The notes under the pieces: model-generated
The model's input: only the letters and a program-made list of their open reading frames with translations
Database searches by the model: none
Told to the model about the DNA's origin: nothing
In this document: piece after piece, positions 1 to 10,511 of the stretch
How positions within the stretch are numbered: position 1 is the first letter of the stretch
Layout of the letters: each line of letters starts with the position of its first letter
From: Ligustrum vulgare
Lineage: Eukaryota > Streptophyta > Magnoliopsida > Lamiales > Oleaceae
Assembly: GCA_963555705.1 (NCBI GenBank)
Contig: OY743182.1
Coordinates: 51,154,592-51,218,591, forward strand
Length of the DNA: 64,000 nt
Direction: 5' to 3'
Translations under genes and position numbers: made by a program

Positions 1-958
1 GTTACAAGACCAAATAACATTATGAATTTCTCTCAAAATAGAGGAATAATCCACTTACTAAAACACAATATCAAATCCTTAATTCCCAATAATTAAGAAT
101 CAAAACTTTAAATCTCAAATTTCATAATTCTTCTCATAAAAGTCTCAATAAAATCATATTACTTATACTTTCATCATCTCATCACAATCTCGTAAAACTG
201 GCTTGCTATTTCTCGTTGATTTACTGAAAACGTTAACAACAATTGACTAATGAATTCTCGCAACAGTTGCTCTAAAACACTAGTCATGGCCTCATAATGC
301 GAGGCACAATAGTCGATAGTGTGGTCATATGTCTTAACATTAGGTGTTGATCAAAACAACATGTATTCCAGAAATATGGTCTAATCATTTCTATTGACTC
401 TCGTAAGTGGTGCCATGTCTAAAATCAATTATGCAAAGTCCAGTTAGGGATCATCATTTCTAAACTCAAGGACAAAAATTATTTTGAAATCATTCTTAAA
501 TCATATTATTCCCATTATGCTCAACACTCGTTCTCTTTCTTTTCTTTTCTGAAAAATTTCTCGTTATGCTTCAAAACTCATTTCTTTCTTTCTTTCTTTC
601 TTTCTCATGCATTTAAGCAAGTAATTCTCATGAACATAAAAGTTCAAGTCTCATGCATTTAAGCAAGTAAATTTTGACAAGCATAACGACATCATTAATC
701 TTCTTTCTCTTTCTCATAAATCATTAAAATAAGTATCCGAAATACTCTTCATTCTTTCTCATAAATCAGTAAAATAAGTATCCGAAATACTGAAATAACT
801 TTAAACATTGTAAACTTCTTTACCTCGGAGTTGGTGGAACGAATGATGGCAGTGGCAATCTTCATCAATAATAATTTAATAATGAAAACGGTTTCTTGAA
901 ATTTCTCTTTTGAAAATTTGCCAGTCTACAGAAACGCAGACTGGCTCTGATACCAAGC
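1..958 (-). mobile_element. Internal 5' leader of an LTR retrotransposon (partial)
   Basis: This is the untranslated leader of a retrotransposon that reads leftwards out of the window. It lies directly inside the LTR at 959-3613 and holds the primer site next to that LTR. No coding region is visible. It carries a TTTC-rich stretch near 580-605 and two short direct repeats: a block around 606-620 recurs near 651-667, and a block around 719-750 recurs near 762-793. The gag and pol genes, if present, lie beyond base 1, so the lineage cannot be set from this window. Confidence 0.7.
944..955 (-). other. Primer binding site, initiator tRNA-Met type
   Basis: On the minus strand this reads TGGTATCAGAGC, the standard plant primer site complementary to the 3' end of initiator tRNA-Met. 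It sits three bases inside the LTR edge at 959. This fixes the orientation: the LTR to its right is the 5' LTR and the element is transcribed to the left. Confidence 0.85.
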
Positions 959-1390
959 TGTAGCGCCCCGAGTTCTAAATACCCGGTTCACCACGTCATC
1001 GTCTGATCTAACTTTTCAAATAATATTTTTGCGGAAGAAATATCTGAAATTCATTTTTGGCAATATTAAATAAATTGTAATGGTCGATAAAATTGAAAAC
1101 ATTTATGAAGCAATTCGAAATAATAAATCGAGCCATTAATATTGTAAAGCAATTGACAATGTCATAATTTCTCAAATAACTGAAATTCTCAAAATTATCC
1201 AATGATTGGAAATACGGAAATCATTAAAATAAGGTTTTCAACCATTTAACGTCTATTGCCACAATTATCCATCACTTGTCACCCTCTCCGAGATCTGCAA
1301 ATGTTGTTAAAATAGACATGAGCATTTCATAGAAATACTCAGTAGACTCATCGCCAATTAATTAACTCACATTATAATTGAACATATAAA

Positions 1391-1505
1391 TGCAGGCTCT
1401 TTAGAAATCATTGGGTGTGGGTTGCTCTTCTTGTGCATTAAAGCACTTGGCTTCTTTTTGAAAATCATAGGCTCTTTAGAAATTATAGGGTGTGGGTTGC
1501 TCCAC
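1391..1505. repeat. Direct duplication inside the LTR
   Basis: A block starting GGCTCTTTAGAAATC near 1395 recurs near 1469 with small changes, followed both times by GGGTGTGGGTTGCTC. The spacing is about 74 bp. It is a local tandem duplication within the retrotransposon LTR. Confidence 0.7.
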
Positions 1506-1878
1506 TCGTCTCGTGCACATAAGGCACGTATGTTATGCATAACATCATCATTTATCTTGTAGCGGATTGGGCTCCCTCAAGGGGCCTTTTCCCAATCTTG
1601 CCGCATACTCATATCATCATTATTCCCGACGAAAGAATACAGGCTCATTTTCATAAAAATAACTTTTCACAAGTCACATAACATACACATTCACATGCAA
1701 TCATAATTTAAATCAATTAATAGGGGCGAGTCTACCTTAAAATTGACGAGTGCAAAGTTGAGCGGGAAACGACTTCAATTCTTTAATTCTCCGTACGCTT
1801 CGTCTAGCCAATTAGAAGATTAAGTCGAATTAGTCTTTTGAAATTTATAGTTTAAAAATGATTACTTAAAATTGAGGG

Positions 1879-2160
1879 ATTGAAATTGCTGATTTTGAAA
1901 GTTCGGGGGCTAAAACGAATACTTTGAAAGTTGAGGGACTAAAATTAGTAATTTGAAAGTTGAGAGGACTAAAATGAATACTTTGAAAGTTGAGGGACTA
2001 AAATGAATAATTTGAAAGTTAAGGGACTAAAATAAATATTTTGAAAGTTGAGGGACTAAAATAAATAATTTGAAAGTTAAGGGACCAAAATGAATATTTT
2101 GAAAGTTGATGGACTAAAATAAATATTTTGAAAGATGAGGGACTAAAATGAATAATTTTC
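1879..2160. repeat. 30-31 bp minisatellite inside the LTR, about nine copies
   Basis: A unit of the form TTTGAAAGTTGAGGGACTAA followed by AATGAATA repeats about nine times with a period near 30-31 bp. Copies vary mainly in AGTTGAGGG/AGTTAAGGG and AATGAAT/AATAAAT. It lies wholly within the LTR, so it is part of the retrotransposon, not a host locus. Confidence 0.85.
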
Positions 2161-3928
2161 AAAAGTTGGGTCGAAGCTCGAGATGAATATTAAATTGTAG
2201 GGCTTGAAATAAGTGATTTTGAAAATGAAAGGCTTATTAAAATCATTTGGAACTTAATGGGCTGAAATGATAGGGTTTAAAATCTATAGGGATTGATTTA
2301 AATAACTTTGGAACTTGGGGACCAAAGTGCAAATTCTGAAATCAATAATATAAACCAAAACCTATACACACTCTCTCTCTCTCTCTCATTACCGTCAGAA
2401 CGCAGAGGCGCGAGGGAGGAGGAAGAAATCTGGTCTTCCAGCCGGCGGTTCGCCGGCGCAACGCCGGGGCAGGATGCGGCCGACGGCGAGGGTTCCGCTA
2501 GGCTAGGTTTTGGGACTGATTGGGTGCGATTCGAGGTGAAACCGGGGCTACAGGTCGGGACTTCTGGTGGAAAATCCGGCCATAAAGACGGTAGAGGTAG
2601 GTAACTGGGGTTCATTCATTACTGGGTTTTTGGTTTGATTTTGGGGCTGGTAGATGGGGGTTCAAGGTTGGGCAGTGGAGGTGGTTGGCTGAGTTTGGTG
2701 TCGGCGATGGGCGGTCAAGGTGATGATGATGATGATGGTGATGGTGATTCGGTTTGTTGGTGGGTTCGTTTCTGTATTGTGGTTGTGCAGTGGGTGGTGA
2801 GGATCATGATGGTGATGGTGTAAATAGGTGGTGGCTGGCCATGGTGGTTGTAGCCGTTTGACGGCGGTTTGTGTATTGGTTTGGGCGTGGTGATGGTGCT
2901 GGTGAAGAAGAAGAAAGTTTCGGTGGTGATGGCTGCTATAGGTGGTTTGGGTGGTGGAGTTGTAGGTGGTTTGGGTGGTGGAGCTGCAGGTGGCTTGGGT
3001 TGCTGGTGGTTGGCCGAGACTGTGGTGGTGTGGATGGTGGTGTTGATGGTTGATGGTGGCGGCCGGTTGTGAATGGAGCTCAAACAGAGAATGTGCCATG
3101 ATTCTGCAGTGGTGTCTGAAATGGCTGAAATGGAGGTGCTGGAAATGGTGGGTTGGTTTGCTGAATGGAGAGGCTGGGATGGTTTGAGTGGTGAGGTTGA
3201 GAGTTGGGTTTGGAGGAGTGGGTGATATAGGGCTAGGGTATGGTATAGTATGGTATGTGATTGATATGATTGATGGAGGTTGGTAGGTGTGAAAATCAAG
3301 ACAAGCATTGCACGTAGTTCGAGGGAAATTCGCACGCGAATTCAAATGGTCGGGAGAATGAAACTGATAAAATGAGATTGACGTAATTTGAGATTTAAGA
3401 TGATTTTGAAAATAATAATTTAAATAAATAATTAAAATAATAAAATTTTGGAAACTCGGAATTTAATTTAAAATCGAATTGACTTTACATTTCTCGACTT
3501 GGCTAGACGAACGCGTCGTGAAGTTAACTTAAAAATGGGCGAGATCGCAGCGACACGATTTTCGAAGTTTTAAAATAATTATTTAATCTAGTGGAAAATT
3601 CTTGGTCGCTACACCTGCTGCCCTAGTTTCTAAGGTAGAGTCATCTTTAATATCTATAGCATTTGCATTTGCATTCATCGAACCAGTTCTTTGATATACT
3701 TTTTGATTGGTTTAGGAAGATTTTATTACTTATTTACTCTCCATTTTGATCCACCACATGAGAAATATTAATAGGAGTTCATAGTTATCGGAGTTCATAA
3801 TTGAAAATGAATCAAGCAGTGAAGAAAATGAGAAATCAGCCAGGCAATCCATGTTAGTTTAGTTGATTATTTTATCAATAGGTAAATTTTTTTGGGGGAA
3901 AGTTAAAAATCTTGGTGATTTTGGACTA

Positions 3929-4054
3929 GATCCTGGTGTATGAGTGATAGCTTTATCACTGAGAACTCTCTTGGCAACCAACATATTTGTGTGTGAAATT
4001 TGCAACAAAGGGTTTCAGAGAGACCAGAATCTTCAACTTTCATATGGACAGGTA
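3929..4054 (+). pseudogene. INDETERMINATE DOMAIN (IDD) C2H2 zinc-finger gene fragment
   Basis: The frame starting GAT at 3929 reads DPGV-stop-VIALSLRTLLATN and then FVCEICNKGFQRDQNLQL. This is the exon of plant IDD transcription factors that holds the first C2H2 finger (known family pattern: EVIALSPKTL, then the CEIC finger). A TGA at 3941-3943 interrupts it. The two zinc-binding cysteines are present, but the frame then goes to Ser-Tyr-Gly where the family has the finger's histidines, so the finger is incomplete. An AG just before the homologous start fits an exon edge. IDD proteins are nuclear DNA-binding regulators; this piece cannot make one. Confidence 0.8.
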
Positions 4055-4900
4055 TTCTAATTCAAAGGAGCAACTTCTGATCAGTACATCCAGATTATGC
4101 TTTGTTGCTTTTTTTTTTTTTCGTTCCAATTTTCATGAAACTATTCAAATTTCTGATCAACCAAGTTTAAGTAAAATCTAACTTCTCTTTGGTTACATTA
4201 TTATTATGATGATGCTCCATCATTGATCATGTTTTTTTTTCAATGGTGCCTAAACTTCATAAATTTTATGCCTTTATGATTGAGTCATGGAATGTTAAAT
4301 TTGAAGTAAAAATATGATCATTTTTTGTTCCAAATCTCATCCCATTTCAATTTTCATATGGATAGGTATTCAAATTGAAAGGTGCAACTTCTGAGAGAGA
4401 CGAATGGGGTGGCGTTGCAGGAGGGTGCCGAGTAAATGGTGTGGCTGCGGGGATGATGTAGACCTATCAAACTTGGAAAGGTAGTAATGCATTTTCGCTA
4501 CTCTTTTTCTTTTCCTCATTTTTAATGCTGCTCTCTGATTTACCTTTTTAAGAAAATTGAGTGGATTCCTATTTTTGGGAGAAATTTCCTTTTTTTTTTT
4601 TTTTTAAGGTTTGATAATTCGTATAGTTGCAGCGAAAAGAAGTTTTTATGATCAAGTTTTTAGATTAATATTTATATTTTGAAAAATTTTTAGAAATATT
4701 AATAATGCTTCTTGAGATATAGCTAAGATTTTGAATTTTTATCCAGTCTTCAAAATTGGCATAAAATATAATAAAATTGAAGCTTCATAACGGATATCCA
4801 GTTGACATAAATGTATAAAAATTTAAAGATTCATTTTTTTCACTGGAAAATATGTTTCCATTTTTTAATAATTGATTTAGAGTTAATTGTTTTTCTGCAG

Positions 4901-4999
4901 CTACCTGATTATCATGAGATAATAGAGCACCCTATGAATTTTGAGATTGTGAGGAAAAAGCTTGATGGTGGAGTGTGTAAGAACTTGGAAGAATTAGAG
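4901..4999 (+). pseudogene. Bromodomain exon fragment
   Basis: A 99-bp open block preceded by TTTTCTGCAG and followed by GTTTGT looks like one intact exon. It encodes 33 residues beginning LPDYHEIIEHPMNFEIVRKK, matching the ZA-loop/helix-A region of plant bromodomain proteins of the BRD7/BRD9-like type. Bromodomains bind acetyl-lysine on histones. No upstream or downstream bromodomain exons are visible, so this is an isolated fragment, probably captured by the surrounding element. Splice sites look usable, so it could be spliced into a chimeric transcript. Confidence 0.75.
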
Positions 5000-6420
5000 G
5001 TTTGTATTGGATTTCTTGCGCTTAGAATTTTTGGATTTGTTATGTAGATTTATATTTTCTTGGACATTTGATAGTAGAATTAGCACAACACTCTCTTCTT
5101 TCATTGATAAATGTACCTTTACATGAACTGAGTAGTTTTACTTCTGTATTCCATTATAGTTTACCTTGCTAATTTTATCTTTTCTCATCTTCTGTGATTT
5201 TATGATCTACATTATTATTATTATTATCATCAGCACCAGTCATTCTTTTGTCCTACAACATCAATATGAACATATCTTATTCTTATTTATTGAAATATTC
5301 TCTTTAATTCACCTGGTGTTAAGTGCTAACTATATATTTTGTTGAAATGTTTAATTCACCTGGTGCTAAGTGATAACTATATTTTGTTGAAATGAACCCA
5401 ATTTTGTCCAATGGAAGTTGCACAATATTCAATATATCCGCTTCCAGGATTTGTAAATTGATGTCTGTAACATAGTTCACTTTCTGTCTTAGTTAGATTC
5501 AAATTTCTAAGTGATGTCTTTGCAACTTCGGATTTGACTAATAATTTTGAGAGCTAATTTTATCCTAGCATCCTTAACTTTTGATGTTACAAACAAATTC
5601 TTAGTTGGAATCTATTTATTTTAAATAAAAAAAGGTTTATCAGTTTAAAAAAAAATGTACAGTTTCACAAGGCGTCGATTTTCTGGATTATGAATTTGTG
5701 TATTGGGGGGTTTCTTAGGTAGTGATACTGTAATTAATATATTTTTGAAACAGAATATCATTGGCTGAATATTATTATGGCCAGTTAATGCCGATAATGG
5801 ACAGTTAAATCTATGCAGTTATACATTTCACATCACGGCCTGTTTCCTTGAATAATATTTGGCAATTTTGACATTAGTTCTTGACGATTTCCTTGGATAA
5901 CAGATGGGAATTTTAAAATTAGTGGTATGTTGAATAAGTGGACATTCAGTTTTCAAACGATTTTAATTTTTTTTCCATTTCATTTTCCCTGTATTATTTT
6001 CCCATCAGAATTCGTGGATATTTAACCGCACCATCTAAATCTATGGTATACCATTTCTATTTCCACTGTTAAGGTTGGAAGCAAATTGCTGGGCTTCTGG
6101 ACATGCCAACAGGTTGCTGAGTTGCTGCTGTAATAAATATAATGTGCTTATAACACCATCTTTCAATACATTTGAAGTTAAATGAGGAGTTTTCAAGTTT
6201 TTTAAAAGAAAAAAACTGGTGAACGGTGATGGAGAACACCAAGAGATCAAAGGTACATTTTGTTTCCATGAATTATGATGCCGAATATGAGCATCTTTGA
6301 TCTAACATGTCACTTTTCTTAATTTAAACCTACATTTTTTTATTAATTTCTTGACGATCGAACATCTAATTCTCCTCTTCTTATCCACAATGTGCATGTA
6401 TTGGACATATTTTATTTTAG

Positions 6421-6727
6421 AGCAAAGAGAGGGGCACAGGAGCTTGATTTGTATTTAGGTAGAAAACAAGATTACATTTTGGCAAAGAACCTCGAGCCGG
6501 GAAGCTACAAGAAGACCCCCTCGCTGATTATTGTCGATGGTTTTGCAGTAGAAATCATCGATGAATATGTAAAACCTTAGAATACTTGTGTGCATTTTTT
6601 TATTTAATTGTAGATTTAAAGTTGATACTTTTTATTTTATTTATATATTTTTTTGTGCTATCAGGTGAATGTGCTTAGATCTTCCAATGAAGTGAGGATT
6701 GTGGAGAAAAATCAAAAGAATGTTTAG
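6421..6727 (+). pseudogene. Subtilase propeptide (inhibitor I9) gene fragment, two exons
   Basis: Two exon-like blocks, 6421-6568 (acceptor TTTTATTTTAG, donor GTAAAA) and 6665-6727 (acceptor GCTATCAG), join in frame. They encode RKQDYILAKNLEPGSYKK, then a VDGFAVEI segment, then VLRSSNEVRIVEKNQKNV and a stop. This matches the I9 propeptide of plant SBT2-type subtilisin-like proteases (family pattern: a GSYKKLYSY-like turn, NGFAVHIS, then GVKSVE). The propeptide normally folds and inhibits the protease. No catalytic Asp/His/Ser domain follows, and the stop comes where the propeptide would lead into the protease. It is a captured fragment or a small stand-alone I9-like remnant. Confidence 0.65.
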
Positions 6728-7048
6728 TACTATTTGATTGCAACAAAAGAAAGAAAGAGGAAATGTATTTCTAATTAAATGCTTTCATTGATGATATTAT
6801 AAATGATCGGTTAATGCATTAAACATATATGAACTGTGCGATTATCAAATTCAATGCAATCGTGCTGAAGTCCCCACTTCATTTCCACATTCGAAGGCTC
6901 AAATATGTAGGATTGGAGACAAATATATTGTGTAATTTGAATGTTCTTCAAAAGATAATTTTGTTTATGATTTTTGAGAGGTTGTTTACGTTGTTACTTT
7001 TATTGATTTTTTTTTCTTGTCATTGTTCCTTTATCAATAAAATATGCT

Positions 7049-7075
7049 CGTGCATCGTACGGGTGGAAGAACTAG
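7049..7075 (+). mobile_element. Helitron-like 3' terminus
   Basis: The sequence CGTGCATCGTACGGG forms a degenerate short hairpin, followed 9 bases later by CTAG at 7072-7075 and a host T. Similar ends with a CGTGCATCGCACG hairpin and CTAG-T recur at 12468, 33031, 36899 and 43139, which supports a family of elements. Confidence 0.55.
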
Positions 7076-7076
7076 T

Positions 7077-8040
7077 ATAATATATATTATTATTATTAAC
7101 TATTTAATAAATTAAAACCTCCATTCATAGGCTTTGTTTTGTTTATAAACAAAAAAATTGATATTTTCAAGATAGAATACGTGGTTGAAAATGGTCTAAA
7201 AAATGTGTATAGTTAAAAAGTAGGTGAAAAATGTGTTGTCTATAAAAAAAATTATAGACAAAGTTATCGAATGGATGCTAATAATTTTAATCGTTGTAAA
7301 GATTATATAGTATAAGGTTTTCAATATAATTTCTCAATCTCCCACGTTGTCTGGTCGTTATATCATGATAATTGCAGATTTTTTGTAATTATTATTTTAA
7401 CTTCTTGATTTTGTAAATAAAAGTATAATTTTATCGACTAAATATTTATAAATATTTGCTTTGTTGAGAATAAACAAACTTTATATTTATTTTGATAATT
7501 TTTGAATGAAAGTTGAAAAAAAAAAATTAAATACAAGAGACAAATGCAAAAATCATGTAAATTTGCATTTTCAATGAAATTAACAATAACTCATAAAAAT
7601 TATTGAAACTTACGATCATTAATCATTTAAATATATAAATTGAAAATTTATTATTTAAATACATAAATTAGCATTTACTATCCAAATAAGTTTTTAATAA
7701 TTTGGATTAGTTATATTTCTCATGTTTGATAACTCTAAAACTTTTGATTAAAATTCAATTCAAAATCAACAATTAATTTTAACCACACATTTCGTAGGTC
7801 CTATAACTTTCAACCATACATTTCCTTAGCTTTTATCAAAATCTACTAAAAATCTGATTTTTAAATTTTAATAACTATTGTAATAGAATATTATTATTTT
7901 ATGCATTTTTTATTTGTTTTGATTATGTAAAAGTATTAACATTTTACGAATATTTATCGAAATAAATATTGCAGAAAACAATAAATACTAGTACTGTTAA
8001 ATTTGAATACGGTAGAAAAAATAGTGTTTTTTTTTTTTTT
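7077..8040. repeat. AT-rich degenerate repeat, Helitron/MITE debris
   Basis: No gene is visible. The stretch shares segments with 20050-20600, for example a block around TATCATGATAATTGC and later TTATTTAAATACATAAATT. It ends near 7985-7995 with AATACTAGTAC, which resembles a decayed Helitron 3' end. A poly-T run lies at 8028-8047. Confidence 0.4.
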
Positions 8041-8109
8041 TTTTTTTAATGAATACCAAGCATGTGTTAGGTTTCGTTCGACTACATATTAATGAAGAGA
8101 GAGAAAGAA

Positions 8110-8280
8110 TTTAAATTATTTTTTTGATTTATTTGTGTTTTTTAGGTAAGATGTGAAGTTAAAAATTGAAGAGTAAAAATATAAATAATTAAAAAATAAT
8201 TTGAAAAATTGTGTAAATTAAATTTTTGATCGAATTTATCTTTTAGCAAAATAAATTGAAGCCACCGAACGGGCCTTAAA
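8110..8280. repeat. Copy of a high-copy MITE
   Basis: The core (GTTAAAAATTG, AATAATTTGAAAAATTG, then AAATTGAAGCCACCGAACGG) matches a short repeat found many times in this window, for example at 35305, 35645, 46640 and 47580. The family has a consensus around TTAAAAATTGGAGAGAGAAA and GTTTATAAAC and an edge resembling GTTYGGTAA. Confidence 0.55.
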
Positions 8281-8571
8281 GACCTTGCCCGCCGACAGAT
8301 TGGGGATGGAATTCTATTCCTCAATCATTTTTAATCCCTGTCTATTTTTCTGCTTTCCATTAATTTCTGTGTTTTATCTAATTTTTCGCTTGAAGTTTGA
8401 ATAATCTACAAATTGGTCCTTGCACTTAGGTAGTTGCAAAATATGTGGGATTTGTTTACAGATCGTTTGGCGGCATAATTATTTATTTTAATAGACGGGC
8501 TATTATATTTATTTTTATAACTTTATTTTGTTACCTATAGAATTAGTATGAGACGAAGCATAATCATTCAA

Positions 8572-9480
8572 TGGTGAAACGATAATTGTTGTTTATCGTG
8601 CTGACGTGATTTCAAAAAGGAAAGACGTGCTGACGTGGATTCAACAAGAAAAGACGCCAACGCAGTCAGCTCTCAAAATGTTGACATCAACTTAAAATGA
8701 CAGCTGGTTTATTTTGAACGAGGTGACTTGATGCCGAGGCGATTTCGGAACCGACCTCATCTTAAAGAGAGAGGTGGAATACCAAAATCGAGGTGACTGA
8801 TGTCGAGGTGATTTTCGAACTGACATCAATTTAAAGAGAGAGGTGACTTGCCAAAATCGAGGTGACTTTATGCCGAGGTGATTTTGGAACCCACCTCAAC
8901 TTAAAGAGAGAGGTGATTTGCCAAAATCGAGGTGACTTGATGCAGAGGTGATGTTGACCGAGGTGAATACCGAACGCAGTGAGACTGGCGGCGCTGCTGA
9001 AACGTCAAATCAGCCGTATTATGTGTCAGTAATTATGATTATTTGTAAAATATCAGTATCATCATTTGATGTCATGCTGTCAGCAATGTTATTGGTCATT
9101 GTCAATCACATACTACAGACGTGATATGTTATAATGATTGTGTTTTGTCTCCTCCCTTACTGTAAATAAGGGACATAAATTCTATTTTGAGGCAAGAAAA
9201 AAGGAAAAAAACCTCTCTAAACTCTTGTTATTTGATTTCGTTGATTCGACCTGGCTGTCAGATCGGTATCGAACTAGACGTGAATTTACGCAACTTTGAT
9301 CTCAGTTCGCTTTCGATCTGTGGCCTTTTTCTATTTCGTGTAATATTCAAACTTTATTTCAACATCGGTCATTAAATTCGAGAGCTGTATAATTAGATAA
9401 ATTGTTAAAAAATATACAATTCACCTATCAATTTGGAGAATACTACCACTTCTATTTGTTGACACAAAGGGAGGTCAACA
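8572..9480. mobile_element. About 0.9-kb insertion with promoter-like motifs; possible solo LTR or pararetroviral fragment
   Basis: Alignment by eye with the related flank at 17270-19040 shows that this block is absent there, so it is an insertion. It begins TGGTGAAACG. It carries two TGACGT motifs 29 bp apart (8602 and 8631), a 70-bp tandem array, and an AATAAGGGACATAAATTC stretch near 9162-9180 that could be a core promoter. No TG...CA pair with a clean target duplication was found. As-1-like TGACG pairs occur in plant pararetrovirus promoters and in some LTRs; neither assignment is proved and no coding sequence is present. Confidence 0.4.
8727..8962. repeat. 70-bp tandem repeat, about 3.4 copies
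   Basis: A unit built from AAAGAGAGAGGTGACTTGCC, AAAATCGAGGTGACTTGATG, CCGAGGTGATTTTGGAACC and CACCTCAACTT repeats with a period near 70 bp. GAGGTGA occurs about three times per unit, giving a dense array of short GGTGA/TCACC words. Confidence 0.8.
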
Positions 9481-10380
9481 ACAATCTTTCATTTCATCTG
9501 GCGGCGGCAGGTAAACTCAATTAAAAGAATGAAATTACTTGTCTGTTTCATCAGCAGGGTCCAAAAAAATCTAATTTTACAATTGTAACTCAAATTACTA
9601 ACATGTTCCACGAACCTTCAAATGTTACAATGTTTTGTTTCTTGTTGAGAAAGACCAAATCTTTGTAGCGTATGTAAACTTTCACAGAAATTTAGTTAGT
9701 CCACATCAAGAATTTCATGTGCAATTCACGCATATTCAAGCGGGCCCAATTTAATGTAGTTTCATACGGGAACAAGTGTGCACAATATTTGTAATCGAAG
9801 ATGAAACTCAATTAAAACATTATAGTTAAACCATGTGTCACTGAGGTGCAACGGTGTCATTAAGAGCCAATTTAGTGTAAGAGTAATTAGAGAAATTTTT
9901 GAATGCGTGGTTGAAAATTGTGTAAAATACTGAGTCTCATAGAAATGTGTGGTTGATAATGATATTTAAAAACTTGAGTTTAACGTAAAATATAGTTTGT
10001 ACGATTATTCAGAATTTAAGTGAACATTAACATTAACATTAACATAATTAAAAAAGGGGATTGTATGTAAATAAAGTCCAAATCTGCTGTCCCAAAATGT
10101 TGTCCATCTAATTAAAGATTTTAAACCAATACAAACAGTTACATTAAAAGTGGTGATGACCAATTCAAAAAGTATATAATTTTACTTGAGTGAACAGCTA
10201 AAAGGACATTAATTTGAAACAACAGATTTGAACCCGTATAAATTAGTCGTATAGTGGAGCGTTGGTTTTGATAAGAATAGAGGATAATTAATTAATTAAT
10301 TAATTACGTGGAAATGAAGAAATATTATATTTAAAGAAAAAAAAAAAAATCACAATTTCTAAACATTGTTTACGCGTTAA
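9481..10380. other. Flank upstream of the DC1 gene
   Basis: No gene is visible. The part at 9600-9800 is duplicated at 18860-19030; both include CGGGCCCAATTTAA or GTGGGCCCAATTTAA and GGGAACAAGTGTG. This is part of a segment found several times in the window. A short (TTAACA)n run sits near 10025-10045, an ATTA repeat near 10287-10306, and a poly-A at 10338-10350. Confidence 0.5.
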
Positions 10381-10386
10381 CCTAAC

Positions 10387-10394
10387 TATAAAAG
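10387..10394 (+). promoter_or_regulatory. TATA box of the DC1 gene
   Basis: TATAAAAG lies 118 bases before the ATG at 10512, which leaves room for a leader of roughly 85-95 nt. It is the only good TATA-type motif close upstream of this gene. Assignment rests on position and motif only. Confidence 0.55.
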
Positions 10395-10511
10395 GACCAT
10401 ATTCGGTATATGCTTAAAAATGCAGTATTCTCACAAGTTGGGTAGTCTTTCCTATCATTGATACCAAGCGTGAGCGTAGTTCATTAATTACAACATTTTT
10501 GAAGAGAAAAT

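Larger units (their letters stand above)
959..3613 (-). mobile_element. Long LTR (5' LTR) of a minus-strand LTR retrotransposon
   Basis: The LTR begins TGTAGCG and ends CGCTACA, a 7-bp terminal inverted repeat with the expected TG...CA ends, and is 2,655 bp long. It is followed inward by the tRNA-Met-type primer site. Long LTRs with this TGTAGCG start are common among plant Ty3/gypsy elements, but without pol the clade is an inference. Inside are a 30-bp tandem array (1879-2160), a CT run near 2370, and a GGT/GGTG-rich tract (2640-3230) that gives long but low-complexity open frames on both strands; these are not genes. The second LTR and one copy of the target duplication are outside the window. 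Confidence 0.8.
3614..7075 (+). mobile_element. Helitron-like element carrying three host gene fragments
   Basis: This stretch holds fragments of three unrelated host genes in the same orientation (IDD zinc finger, bromodomain, subtilase propeptide), separated by AT-rich intron-like DNA. It ends with a degenerate CGTGC/GTACG hairpin and CTAG followed by T at 7072-7076, the layout of a plant Helitron 3' terminus. The start is not resolved: the LTR retrotransposon ends at 3613 and may have inserted into the element. Collection of several gene pieces in one orientation is typical of Helitrons. No Rep/helicase gene is visible, so it would be non-autonomous. Confidence 0.5.

Noticed and set aside
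2298..3345. Long open frames on both strands rich in His, Pro, Thr or Gly
   Set aside because: They lie inside the 2.65-kb LTR in a GGT/GGTG-biased tract; overlapping frames on both strands show this is composition, not a protein.
8727..8962. Regular repeats that might suggest a CRISPR array
   Set aside because: The repeats are contiguous 70-bp tandem units without unique spacers, and the DNA is from a plant nucleus.
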